14,757 bases of DNA from Deltaproteobacteria bacterium (lineage in GTDB: Bacteria; Myxococcota; B64-G9): NCBI GenBank assembly GCA_030591745.1, contig JAUVAM010000017.1, forward strand, positions 1 through 14,757, in the 5' to 3' direction. The notes under the pieces were generated by a model. The model was not told the DNA's origin, searched no databases, and was given only the letters and a program-made list of their open reading frames with translations. Shown here in pieces: positions 1 through 6,694 of this stretch. Numbering within the stretch: position 1 is the first letter of the stretch; each line of letters opens with the position of its first letter. Made by a program: the position numbers and the translations under genes.

Positions 1-7
1 AGGAGTT

Positions 8-700
8 ATGAACATCCCGAAGTTGAAAGTGCAAACCAGAACTGATCTCGGACAGCGCCTCATCCGGCGATTGCGCAAAACCGGCATGATCCCGGCTGTG
101 TGCTATGGCCACAACAAGGAGCCTCTGCCCATCACAATCAACCCGGAAGAATTGATGGAGATCCTCCATGGAGCCAAGGGCCTGAACTCTTTAATCGAGC
201 TCGATGGTGCCGAGGGCCGCACCGTGTTCGTCCAGGACATGCAGCGCCACCCCCTGGAACGGAACCTGCTTCACGTGGATTTTTTGTGGATCGACACGAG
301 CAAAGCGGTGCAGCGTAAAGTACCGATGGATCTCGTCGGTGAAGCAATCGGCCTGAAGACAGGCGGCATCATGCAGGTGGTTCGGCGCGACATCGAAGTC
401 GAGGCCCTGCCCACCAACCTGCCCGAAGGGATCACCCTGGACGTCAGCGAGATGGATATCGGCGACGTGGTGCATGTCGAAGATCTCAAGATGCCCGAAG
501 GTGTCAAAGCCTTGTTCGAAACCAACTTCACCGTCTGCGCGATGCAAGCGCCCACGGTTGAAGAAGAGCCTGAGACTGAAGAAGGCGAAGAAGGCGCAGA
601 AGGAGCAGAGGGCGCAGAAGGCGCAGAAGGCGCAGAAGGAGCAGAAGGCGCAGATGCCGCCAAGGGCGCAGAAGGCAAGAAAGAAAAAGAAAGCAAATAG
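8..700 (+). CDS. rplY: Ribosomal protein bL25, CTC/TL5 type, with Gly-Ala-Glu tail
   Basis: 230 residues. bL25 binds 5S rRNA in the large ribosomal subunit. Residues about 4-90 match the L25 RNA-binding domain (starting LKVQTRTDLGQR, with GMIPAVCYG and HPLERNLLHVDF further on). Residues about 95-180 form the second beta-rich domain of the long CTC/TL5 form (PMDLVGEAIGLKTGGIMQ, TNLPEGITLDVSEMDIGD). The last ~45 residues are a low-complexity acidic tail, seven Glu-Gly-Ala triplets followed by a Lys-rich end, which is not part of the family core. The ATG is preceded by AGGAG at 1-5 with two spacer bases, the first bases of the window. It is the first visible gene of a run of six same-strand genes; pth follows after 42 nt. 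The family call is secure; only the tail is unusual. Confidence 0.96.
   Translation: MNIPKLKVQTRTDLGQRLIRRLRKTGMIPAVCYGHNKEPLPITINPEELMEILHGAKGLNSLIELDGAEGRTVFVQDMQRHPLERNLLHVDFLWIDTSKAVQRKVPMDLVGEAIGLKTGGIMQVVRRDIEVEALPTNLPEGITLDVSEMDIGDVVHVEDLKMPEGVKALFETNFTVCAMQAPTVEEEPETEEGEEGAEGAEGAEGAEGAEGAEGADAAKGAEGKKEKESK
590..652 (+). repeat. In-frame 9-bp tandem repeat (7 copies) encoding Glu-Gly-Ala
   Basis: Seven consecutive copies of GAAGGCGCA, with third-position variants GGA and GAG, read in frame inside the bL25 gene. Near copies follow (GATGCCGCC, GGCGCAGAAGGC). Such a repeat can change copy number by slippage without shifting the frame, so the tail length may vary between strains. It is coding sequence, not a CRISPR array. 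Confidence 0.9.
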
Positions 701-742
701 TGCCGCTTGGCGCCACTTTGAAAACAATTTGCTTTGCAACAA

Positions 743-1378
743 ATGTTCTTTCTCATTATTGGTTTGGGTAATCCAGGCGAGGCCTACCGGAAACACCGTC
801 ACAACGTGGGTTTCTGGGCGGTCGAGCGCCTGGCGCAGACGAGCCGCTTAAGCTGGACCGAAGGCGACGGGCCGATGCTTCAGGCCCAAGGGCGCATTGA
901 TGGCCAGCAGGTGCTTTTGGTCAAGCCGCAAACTTTCATGAATCTCAGCGGCCAAGCGGTTGTTCATGCGCAAGCAAAGCTTGGACTGGAAGCGAATCGG
1001 ATCATTGTGCTTCATGACGATCTGGATTTGGCCCTCGGTCGCTTGCAGGTTCGGTTTGGCGGAGGCGATGGTGGCCACCGGGGCGTGCGCTCCTTGGTCA
1101 CCGAGTTGGCGGCTGAAGATTTCGGCCGCATCCGTATGGGCGTAGGCAGGTCGACCACTGACGCTGAAACGGTCGACCACGTATTGTCGGCTTTCGCGGA
1201 TGAAGAGTGGGCCTTGGCGGAAGCCATGGCAACGCGAGCCGCGGAGGCGGTCCAGGTCTGGATGCGAGAAGGGCTAAAAACAACAATGAATCGCTTCAAT
1301 CCCTGGAAAAAACCCAAACCGAATGTAGTTGAACCATCGACAAACGCCGGGAATGAGCCCGGCGATGCAGCAAGCTGA
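743..1378 (+). CDS. pth: Peptidyl-tRNA hydrolase
   Basis: 211 residues. Pth cleaves the ester bond between peptide and tRNA in prematurely released peptidyl-tRNA, recycling tRNA in the cytoplasm. The start at 743 puts GLGNPG at residues 7-12 and the catalytic His at 20, exactly as in the E. coli enzyme; a TTG at 734 would add three residues and looks less likely. KPQTFMNLSG (61-70) supplies the conserved Asn 67, and HDDLD (91-95) the conserved Asp 92. At the usual GHNG segment the sequence reads GHRG (111-114), so the Asn corresponding to E. coli Asn114 is Arg. The C-terminus carries ~20 extra polar residues (KPKPNVVEP...). No good Shine-Dalgarno is visible upstream, so translation may depend on rplY read-through or re-initiation. 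It lies between rplY and rpsF on the same strand. Confidence 0.95.
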   Translation: MFFLIIGLGNPGEAYRKHRHNVGFWAVERLAQTSRLSWTEGDGPMLQAQGRIDGQQVLLVKPQTFMNLSGQAVVHAQAKLGLEANRIIVLHDDLDLALGRLQVRFGGGDGGHRGVRSLVTELAAEDFGRIRMGVGRSTTDAETVDHVLSAFADEEWALAEAMATRAAEAVQVWMREGLKTTMNRFNPWKKPKPNVVEPSTNAGNEPGDAAS

Positions 1379-1412
1379 CGATCTGGATCCCCGCAGATTC
1401 AATCGTCGAAAA

Positions 1413-1458
1413 CTCCTTTCTCCTGGGAAAACCCAGGGGATGTTCAATCCGAGAGGAG
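1413..1458 (+). promoter_or_regulatory. Putative S6:S18-binding autoregulatory leader of rpsF
   Basis: The rpsF leader can fold as follows. Outer stem: CTCCTTT (1413-1419) with AGAGGAG (1452-1458), one G-U pair, which sequesters the rpsF Shine-Dalgarno. Inner hairpin: CTCCTGGG (1420-1427) with CCCAGGGG (1432-1439), one G-U pair, loop AAAA. The inner and outer helices abut on the 5' side; on the 3' side an unpaired bulge, 1440-1451, ends in CCG (1449-1451). A CCG in a bulge between a stem and a hairpin is the published description of the S6:S18 complex-binding motif in rpsF leaders and of the 16S rRNA site it mimics. Base pairing was done by hand. Role inferred: free S6:S18 complex holds the ribosome-binding site closed. 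Confidence 0.6.
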
Positions 1459-1459
1459 G
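1454..1459 (+). promoter_or_regulatory. Ribosome-binding site of rpsF
   Basis: AGGAGG lies 5 nt before the rpsF ATG at 1465 and fixes that start. Five of its six bases (1454-1458) are paired in the proposed leader structure. Confidence 0.85.
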
Positions 1460-1464
1460 ACACC

Positions 1465-2148
1465 ATGCGGGAATACGAAACTTTGTTGATCCTAAAACCC
1501 GATCTATCCGACAACGACATAGGACAGATCAACGACCGACTCCAGGGCGTCTTGGAACGTGAAGGTGCCCAATTTCTCAAGTGTGACATTTGGGGCAAGA
1601 AGCGATTGGCCTTCGAAGTGGCCAAGAACCCCAAGGGCGTCTTCGTCCAAATGTGCTACCTGAGCTCTCCGACCGTCATCACCGAATTCGAGCGCAACTT
1701 GCGCATGATCGAGACGGTGGTGCGCTACCAGACCGTCCGCATTGGCGAAGTTGAAGACGTAGAGAAACGCCTTGCCGAGCAAGCGGTTGAAAATCGGGCC
1801 ACGGCGGAAGCCAAAGCCCACGCCGAAGCCGAAGCCAAAATCCGCGAAGAGGCGGACGCCAAGGCTCGCGCCGAAGCCGAAGTCAAGCATCGAGAACAAA
1901 CCGAAGCCCGCGCCCGAGCCGAAGCCGAGGCCCTGGCCGCCGCTGCCGCTGCCCCTGCCTCGGACGAGAAACCGGCCGAAGGCAAAGACGCCGAAGATAC
2001 AGGTGCCGCAGCCGTAACCGCAGCCGTAACCGCAGCCGCAACAGAAGAAACAAAAGAAACAGCCGCAGCCGCAACAAAAGAAGCAAAAGAAACAGCCGCA
2101 GCCGCAACAGAAGAAACAAAAGAAGCAAAAGAAAAGGTGGAGGACTAA
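1465..2148 (+). CDS. rpsF: Ribosomal protein bS6 with a very long Ala/Glu/Lys tail
   Basis: 227 residues, about twice the usual ~95-135. bS6 binds 16S rRNA as a heterodimer with bS18 in the small-subunit platform. Residues 1-97 are the canonical domain (MREYETLLILKPDLSD, then WGKKRLAFEVAKNPKGVF at 43-60, FERNLRMIETVVRYQTVR at 75-92). Residues about 98-170 are charged and heptad-like (repeated AEAEAK, RAEAE), probably helical or coiled coil. An Ala/Pro patch follows, and residues ~185-227 are near-repetitive (TAAAATKEAKE). The tail's DNA contains tandem repeats and uses ACA, GCA and AAA codons more than the core. The start has AGGAGG 5 nt upstream. rpsR begins 3 nt after the stop, with its ribosome-binding site inside the last codons of rpsF. 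Confidence 0.96.
   Translation: MREYETLLILKPDLSDNDIGQINDRLQGVLEREGAQFLKCDIWGKKRLAFEVAKNPKGVFVQMCYLSSPTVITEFERNLRMIETVVRYQTVRIGEVEDVEKRLAEQAVENRATAEAKAHAEAEAKIREEADAKARAEAEVKHREQTEARARAEAEALAAAAAAPASDEKPAEGKDAEDTGAAAVTAAVTAAATEETKETAAAATKEAKETAAAATEETKEAKEKVED
2011..2124 (+). repeat. In-frame tandem repeats in the rpsF tail
   Basis: Two adjacent 12-bp copies of GCCGTAACCGCA lie at 2011-2022 and 2023-2034. After a short spacer, a 33-bp unit occurs twice in tandem at 2059-2091 and 2092-2124, beginning ACAGCCGCAGCCGCA and ending CAAAAGAA, with two differing bases. All units are multiples of three, so copy-number change would lengthen or shorten the tail in frame. Confidence 0.88.
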
Positions 2149-2151
2149 GCC

Positions 2152-2403
2152 ATGGCTATGAAGCCCATGAAGAAACGTCGTCGCCCCTTCCCCCGCCGGA
2201 AGGTCTGCCGCTTTTGCGCTGACAAGGCCCTGAAAGTGGACTACCGCGATCCCAGTACGCTGCGCCTTTTCATCTCGGAGCGAGGCAAGATCATCCCTCG
2301 GCGCATCTCGGGCAATTGTGCCCCGCATCAGCGACAAGTGTCGGCGGCCATCAAGCGCGCCCGTCAAATCGCTTTGATGCCTTTCACTTCCACCGGCTAC
2401 TGA
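2152..2403 (+). CDS. rpsR: Ribosomal protein bS18, zinc-type (C+)
   Basis: 83 residues, normal for the family. bS18 pairs with bS6 on the small-subunit platform. After a basic N-terminus ([11 protein letters not shown]), CRFC at 17-20 is followed by the S18 core ([19 protein letters not shown], then RRISGNC and [20 protein letters not shown]). The CxxC together with the downstream CAPH gives the cysteine/histidine set of the zinc-binding C+ form of S18. GGAGG at 2139-2143 lies 8 nt before the ATG. Placed between rpsF and rplI, the standard order. Confidence 0.97.
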   Translation: MAMKPMKKRRRPFPRRKVCRFCADKALKVDYRDPSTLRLFISERGKIIPRRISGNCAPHQRQVSAAIKRARQIALMPFTSTGY

Positions 2404-2420
2404 GCCAAAGGAAGATCACC

Positions 2421-2864
2421 ATGAAAGTCATCCTGCGAGAAGACGTACCCGATCTGGGCTCCATCGGCGAAATGGTATCCGTGGCCAATGGCTATGCCCG
2501 CAACTTCTTGCTGCCGCAGCAACTGGCTGTTCGAGCCAACACCAAGAACGCCAGTGAACTCGCGCACCAGAAGCGCATGATCGAACGACACAAAGAAAAG
2601 GTCCAGGTCGAAGCCGGTGAAATGGCTGGGCGCTTGAAAAATGTTTCCTGCACCATTCCGGTCATGGTGGGTGAACAAGACAAGCTCTTTGGCTCGGTCA
2701 CCACCCGCGACATCGAAGAAGCCCTGCTGACCGAGGGCATCAAGTTGTCGCGCAAGAAAATCGTCTTGGACGAGCCCATCCGACAACTGGGCGTTTACAC
2801 CCTCGTTGTGCGGCTTCACGCCGAGGTCAAGGGCCAGCTGAAGGTCTGGGTGGTTGCCAAGTAA
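2421..2864 (+). CDS. rplI: Ribosomal protein bL9
   Basis: 147 residues, typical length. bL9 binds 23S rRNA near the L1 stalk and spans the subunit with two globular domains joined by a long helix. The N-terminal domain shows MKVILREDVPDLG and the signature NGYARNFLLPQQLAV at about 27-41. A charged helical linker follows (QKRMIERHKEKVQVEAGE). The C-terminal domain has LFGSVTTRDIEEAL and ends VRLHAEVKGQLKVWVVAK. The ATG at 2421 follows AAGGA with 8 nt spacing and begins exactly at the conserved MKVIL; a longer reading frame from 2316 overlaps rpsR and is not needed. Confidence 0.97.
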   Translation: MKVILREDVPDLGSIGEMVSVANGYARNFLLPQQLAVRANTKNASELAHQKRMIERHKEKVQVEAGEMAGRLKNVSCTIPVMVGEQDKLFGSVTTRDIEEALLTEGIKLSRKKIVLDEPIRQLGVYTLVVRLHAEVKGQLKVWVVAK

Positions 2865-2889
2865 ACCCGGCCAGATAACTTGATTGAAC

Positions 2890-2933
2890 AGGCAGTCGTC
2901 ACGGGTATTGCACCGGGCGGCTGCCTTTGTTTA
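2890..2933 (+). terminator. Terminator-like or attenuator hairpin between rplI and dnaB
   Basis: AGGCAGTCG (2890-2898) pairs with CGGCTGCCT (2918-2926) over nine positions, one a G-U pair, with a 19-nt loop, and is followed by a T-rich run TTTGTTTA. This looks like a Rho-independent terminator or partial attenuator that would lower dnaB transcription relative to the ribosomal protein genes. The loop is large and the T tract is interrupted by a G, so efficiency is uncertain. Confidence 0.5.
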
Positions 2934-2958
2934 TCATGAAGCTCGCGAGGTGTGCGGC

Positions 2959-4329
2959 ATGAGCAACGAAGGTCAGAGCAACAGACTCCCACCCCAGAAC
3001 CTGGAGGCCGAAAGATCGGTCCTCGGCGGTGTGCTCTTAGACAACGCCGTGATGGATCAGGTCTTGGACCTGGTGGGCGATGAAGACTTCTATAAGGAGG
3101 CACATCGCCAGGTCTTCTTGGCCATGCGCGAGATGGCCGCCCGCAATCAAGCCATCGACTATTTGACCCTGGAGGATCACCTTAGGGCGGCCAACCTGCT
3201 TGCCGAAGTGGGCGGACCGGCATACATCTCATCCTTGACGGACGCAGTCCCCAGCGTGGCCAACATCGACTCTTACGCCAAGATCGTCCGCAACAAGGCC
3301 GTGGCTCGAAGACTCATCCACGCCGCCAATGAGATCCTGCGGGCCGGCTTCGAGGACAGCGACAACCTGGACGCCTACATCGACGAGGCCGAGACCCTGA
3401 TCTTCAACGTCACGCAAAAGCGCTCAGCCCAAGGCGTGATACACATCAAGGACCTGGTGCAGGAGAGCTTCAACACCATCGAAAAGCTTTACGAGCGCAA
3501 GGCTCAGTACACCGGCGTGCCTTGCGGCTTCAAAAAGATCGACGAAATGACCTCGGGCATGCAAGCCGGCGACATGATCGTCATCGCGGCCCGTCCATCC
3601 ATGGGCAAAACCAGTTTCGCGCTGAACATCGCTCAAAATGCCGCCTTGCACTCCAAAGTCCCTGTCTTGTTCTTCTCTTTGGAAATGAGCAAGGAGTCCT
3701 TGGCCATGCGCATGCTTTGCTCCGAAGCTCGAGTTGACTTCCAGAAGCTTCGCTCGGGTATCCTCAGCGACTCGGACTGGGGACGCCTGGCCCGCGCAGC
3801 CGGACTCTTAAGCGAGGCCAACCTCTACATCGACGACACTGCCGGCATCCGGGTCATCGAAATGCGCGCCCGCGCCCGCCGCCTGCAGGCCGAACTACAG
3901 AAACAAGATCTCCAACTCGGCATGATCGTGATGGACTATTTGCAGCTGGCCTCGCCCCCGCAGGGGCGCAGCGACAGCCGCGAACGGGAAATCTCTGAAA
4001 TCTCCCGTGGCCTGAAGGGCCTGGCCAAAGAGTTAAGCTTGCCCGTCTTGGCCCTAAGCCAGCTCAGCCGGAAAGTGGAGTCCAGAGAAAACAAGCGACC
4101 CCAGTTGTCCGATCTGCGCGAGTCCGGGGCCATCGAGCAGGACGCGGATGTGATCATGTTCATCTACCGCGACGATTTTTACAATGAGGATTCGGAAGAC
4201 AAAAATGTGGCCGAGATCATCATCGGCAAGCAACGCAACGGTCCGACAGGCGTAGCCCGTTTGCGATTCTTTGGTGAGCACACCCGATTTGAAACGCTGG
4301 CCGATGGTCGAGACGACGATCCATACTGA
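2959..4329 (+). CDS. dnaB: Replicative DNA helicase DnaB
   Basis: 456 residues, standard length. DnaB is the hexameric 5'-3' helicase at the replication fork. The N-terminal primase-interaction domain begins RLPPQNLEAERSVLGGVLLD. The RecA-like C-terminal domain has Walker A ARPSMGKTSFALN (Lys about 217), Walker B MIVMDYLQL (Asp about 326), SQLSRKVESRENKRPQLSDL, DLRESGAIEQDADVI and a final KQRNGPTG. No intein interrupts the motifs. The ATG at 2959 is chosen because GAGG (2947-2950) lies 8 nt upstream and the family homology starts just after it. The alternative TTG at 2884 would put the start before the hairpin and add 25 residues without family similarity. A response-regulator gene follows after 17 nt. 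Confidence 0.97.
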   Translation: MSNEGQSNRLPPQNLEAERSVLGGVLLDNAVMDQVLDLVGDEDFYKEAHRQVFLAMREMAARNQAIDYLTLEDHLRAANLLAEVGGPAYISSLTDAVPSVANIDSYAKIVRNKAVARRLIHAANEILRAGFEDSDNLDAYIDEAETLIFNVTQKRSAQGVIHIKDLVQESFNTIEKLYERKAQYTGVPCGFKKIDEMTSGMQAGDMIVIAARPSMGKTSFALNIAQNAALHSKVPVLFFSLEMSKESLAMRMLCSEARVDFQKLRSGILSDSDWGRLARAAGLLSEANLYIDDTAGIRVIEMRARARRLQAELQKQDLQLGMIVMDYLQLASPPQGRSDSREREISEISRGLKGLAKELSLPVLALSQLSRKVESRENKRPQLSDLRESGAIEQDADVIMFIYRDDFYNEDSEDKNVAEIIIGKQRNGPTGVARLRFFGEHTRFETLADGRDDDPY

Positions 4330-4346
4330 GACCAGGGGAAAACACC

Positions 4347-5195
4347 ATGAGCAAAAAACGAATATTGGTGGTGGATGACGATCGTCTCAACGCAGCCCTC
4401 ATGCGTGAAATCTGCGATAACGCCGGTTACGCAACCATCGAGGTCCATGACGGCGAGTCTGCCCTGGAGTTGGTTCGGCGCGAAGCGCCTGATCTCATCC
4501 TCTTGGACATCATGATGGGAAAAGTGGACGGTTTCCAAGTCTGCGACTCCATCCGCAAGAACCCCTCCACAGCGCACGTGCCCATCATCTTAGTGACCGC
4601 CATCGACGACTTGAATGCCAAAATTCGGGGGATGGAGGCGGGTGCGGATGACTACATAACCAAGCCCTTCCGCATGTTCGATCTGCTGACTCGAATACGC
4701 AACGTGCTTGAATCCCGCAAGGCCGATCAATCCACTTCCCAACATGCCTCGCTTGACCTGGGACAAGTGGGTGACTTTCGCCAATTGAGGGTGGACTTAG
4801 ACTACGAAGTCAAGCGCTCCAAGCGCTACACTCGCCCTTTGACCTGTGCGATGCTGGTGCTCGACGGCTATGATGCCCTGTTCCGCGAAGAGCGTTCCGC
4901 GGAAGCCGCCCAGTTGGTCGGCCAATGGCTGCCTCTGCTGCATGCCAACCTGCGCGAGGTAGACCGCATCTACCGCATCGACGACGACGTCTTCATCGTC
5001 ATCATGCCCGAAACCGACGCCAATTCGGCGGAGGTCCCCCTGGCGCGCATCCAAAAAGCCATGGTTGACACCATCCCCCAGCCTATCGGTGTGGCCTTGG
5101 GTCTGAACAAGAATCTGGTGAGTTTCCCTGGCTCGGATATCAGCTCGGCCCAGGATATTCTGAAGCTCGTCACCGGCGTGATGGCACGAAACTGA
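4347..5195 (+). CDS. Response regulator: receiver plus degenerate GGDEF-like domain
   Basis: 282 residues, soluble. Residues 4-122 form a complete receiver domain: acidic pocket VVDDD (8-12), phospho-acceptor Asp 54 in LLDIMMGKVDG, Thr 84 (ILVTA) and Lys 106 (DDYITKPF). After a short linker, residues ~145-280 follow the fold pattern of a diguanylate cyclase domain (LDYEVKRSKRYTRPLTCAMLV; EVDRIYR; VFIVIMPETDANSA). The GGDEF site reads DDDVF at 212-216, so the GTP-binding glycines and the catalytic Glu are absent. It should therefore not make cyclic di-GMP and may act as a phospho-dependent scaffold or effector-binding protein. AGGGG lies 8 nt before the ATG. It is 17 nt behind dnaB, so co-transcription is likely. 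No histidine kinase is in view. The receiver call is firm; the GGDEF-like call is pattern-based. Confidence 0.85.
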   Translation: MSKKRILVVDDDRLNAALMREICDNAGYATIEVHDGESALELVRREAPDLILLDIMMGKVDGFQVCDSIRKNPSTAHVPIILVTAIDDLNAKIRGMEAGADDYITKPFRMFDLLTRIRNVLESRKADQSTSQHASLDLGQVGDFRQLRVDLDYEVKRSKRYTRPLTCAMLVLDGYDALFREERSAEAAQLVGQWLPLLHANLREVDRIYRIDDDVFIVIMPETDANSAEVPLARIQKAMVDTIPQPIGVALGLNKNLVSFPGSDISSAQDILKLVTGVMARN

Positions 5196-5196
5196 T

Positions 5197-6648
5197 CTAC
5201 TTGGTCGTGATCACCACATAAACCTGAGACCGCCCACGCTGAACCAACATCAGCACGGAATCACCCGAACCGGCCTTGAGCGCCTTGTTCAAAGAAGCCA
5301 CCGTGGTCACCCGATGCCGATCAATCTCCAAGATCACATCTCCCTCGCGCAGAATGCCCGCAGTGGGTCCGAGGGGGTCAATCCCCAACACGGCCAGGCC
5401 CCGCACATCTCCGCCCAGGCCCAGGCGCCTTGCACGCTCGGGAGACAGAGGGGTCACCCGCAGACCCAAAGCCCCTGAGTCCTTGGGACCGGAAGCCTTG
5501 GAATCACTTGCCGTCTGATGCTCAGCATCCCGCTCTTCCAGTTTGATGGAAAAACGCTTTCGCTTGCCATCACGCAGGACCCGCAGACCCACCTTGTGAC
5601 CCGGGCCGACAAGGGCCACCTTGCGGCTCAAATCCCGGCTGTCTTCGACCTTCTTTCCGTTCACCGACAGGACAATATCTCCGGGCCGAAGACCGGCCTT
5701 GTCCGCAGGACTGCTCGGGAAGACCTGACTGAGCAAAACGCCTTCCCCTGGCTTGACCCCAAAGCGTTCAGCCAAGGGCTCGGTCAGATCCTGGATGCCC
5801 ACACCGAGCCAACCCCGCCTTACCCGGCCCGCCTTGTGCAACTGGGGCAAAAGCTGTTTGGCCAGGTTGATGGGCACGGCGAAACCGATGCCCGAGGCAT
5901 GCGCGACGATGGCCGAATTGATGCCCACCACGCGCCCCGCCGAGTCGAAAAGCGGACCGCCCGAATTGCCCGGATTGATGGACGCATCGGTCTGCAAAAA
6001 ACTATCATAGGAGCCATGGCCAATCTCGCGCTCCTTGGCGCTGATGATGCCCGCGGTCACCGTATGGGACAGACCAAAGGGGTTGCCGATCGCGACAACC
6101 CAATCTCCTACCTGGATGCGATCCGAATCCCCTAAGGTGACGGTGGGCAACTTGCCCTTGGCCTCGATCTTGAGCAAGGCCAGATCCGTCTTTGGGTTAG
6201 AACCCATCAGCTTGGCCTCAAAAGAACGCTCGTCCGAAAGCTTAACCCTGATCTCAGAAGCCCTGGCCACCACATGATGATTGGTGACGATATATCCGTC
6301 CGGGCTGACGATGAAGCCCGAGCCCAAAGAGCGTTGCTTAAACACCCGCCGAGAACCGCCGAAAAACCGCTCGTAAGGATCGGGCGCCCGACCGAACCAA
6401 TCCGACATCGGATCCCGCATGACGCCTCGTGGCCGAATGACCTGAGTGGTAAAAATATTAACCACCGAGGGCTGCAATTGCCGAATGATGCCCGACAAAG
6501 AAGGCAGGGGACTGTAACCATTCGGCAAAACCGGACTCACCTTCGGGTCCGCCTCAGTCCAAAAAGGATCCGCCGCCCAAGCCGTCTGTCCCCAAAACAA
6601 AACCCCACAAACCAATGTTTTCAAAAAGAATTTACTCATCCAACCCAT
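5197..6648 (-). CDS. Periplasmic serine protease, DegP/HtrA family
   Basis: 483 residues. HtrA proteases degrade and sometimes refold misfolded envelope proteins. A signal peptide is clear: basic MGWMSKFFLK, a hydrophobic core and AWA at 23-25 before the mature start. The trypsin-like domain (~50-265) holds the triad His 125 (TNHHVV), Asp 155 (TDLALLK) and Ser 229 (GNSGGPLF). PDZ1 covers about 275-375 (RRGWLGVGIQDL, AGLRPGDIVLSVNGK); PDZ2 covers about 395-480 (TAGILREGDVILEI). The start at 6648 has AGGAGG 5 nt upstream on the minus strand; the next Met (4th residue) would be too far from it. It converges on the response-regulator gene with one base between stop codons. Its own promoter and an 18-bp palindrome lie just upstream. 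Whether it is degP, degQ or mucD cannot be told from sequence alone. Confidence 0.96.
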   Translation of the reverse strand: MGWMSKFFLKTLVCGVLFWGQTAWAADPFWTEADPKVSPVLPNGYSPLPSLSGIIRQLQPSVVNIFTTQVIRPRGVMRDPMSDWFGRAPDPYERFFGGSRRVFKQRSLGSGFIVSPDGYIVTNHHVVARASEIRVKLSDERSFEAKLMGSNPKTDLALLKIEAKGKLPTVTLGDSDRIQVGDWVVAIGNPFGLSHTVTAGIISAKEREIGHGSYDSFLQTDASINPGNSGGPLFDSAGRVVGINSAIVAHASGIGFAVPINLAKQLLPQLHKAGRVRRGWLGVGIQDLTEPLAERFGVKPGEGVLLSQVFPSSPADKAGLRPGDIVLSVNGKKVEDSRDLSRKVALVGPGHKVGLRVLRDGKRKRFSIKLEERDAEHQTASDSKASGPKDSGALGLRVTPLSPERARRLGLGGDVRGLAVLGIDPLGPTAGILREGDVILEIDRHRVTTVASLNKALKAGSGDSVLMLVQRGRSQVYVVITTK

Positions 6649-6666
6649 AATCGCCTCCTGGCCGCC

Positions 6667-6694
6667 AAAGTAGCACGCTTGACATAACAGTCAA
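6667..6694 (-). promoter_or_regulatory. Candidate sigma-70 promoter of the HtrA gene
   Basis: Minus strand: TTGACT (6694-6689), 16-bp spacer, TACTTT (6672-6667). The predicted transcript would start near 6660, just ahead of the AGGAGG at 6659-6654, giving a very short leader. The -35 is good and the -10 weak. Confidence 0.45.

Noticed and set aside
590..652. Short regular repeats as a possible CRISPR array
   Set aside because: Units are 9 bp with no spacers and read in frame as a protein tail.
191..802. Minus-strand open frame of 203 codons opposite rplY, Cys/Phe-rich
   Set aside because: It is the antisense reading of the GAA/GGC/GCA repeat and of conserved bL25 codons; it has no ribosome-binding site or family pattern.
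1419..1440. Rho-independent terminator after pth
   Set aside because: The hairpin is strong but followed by ATGTTCAATCC rather than a T run, and it fits better as part of the rpsF leader structure.
1504..2367. Minus-strand open frame of 287 codons opposite rpsF and rpsR
   Set aside because: It is produced by the low-complexity rpsF tail (runs of Phe-Cys-Gly antisense to Ala/Glu/Lys codons) and covers two certain ribosomal genes.
2316..2420. Longer N-terminus for bL9
   Set aside because: It would overlap rpsR by 88 nt and add 35 residues before the conserved MKVILRED start, which has its own ribosome-binding site.
4347..5195. Active diguanylate cyclase (PleD-like)
   Set aside because: The GGDEF signature is DDDVF; both glycines and the catalytic Glu are missing.
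5518..6135. Plus-strand open frame of 205 codons inside the HtrA gene
   Set aside because: Antisense to the PDZ and protease domains, with no recognisable protein pattern.
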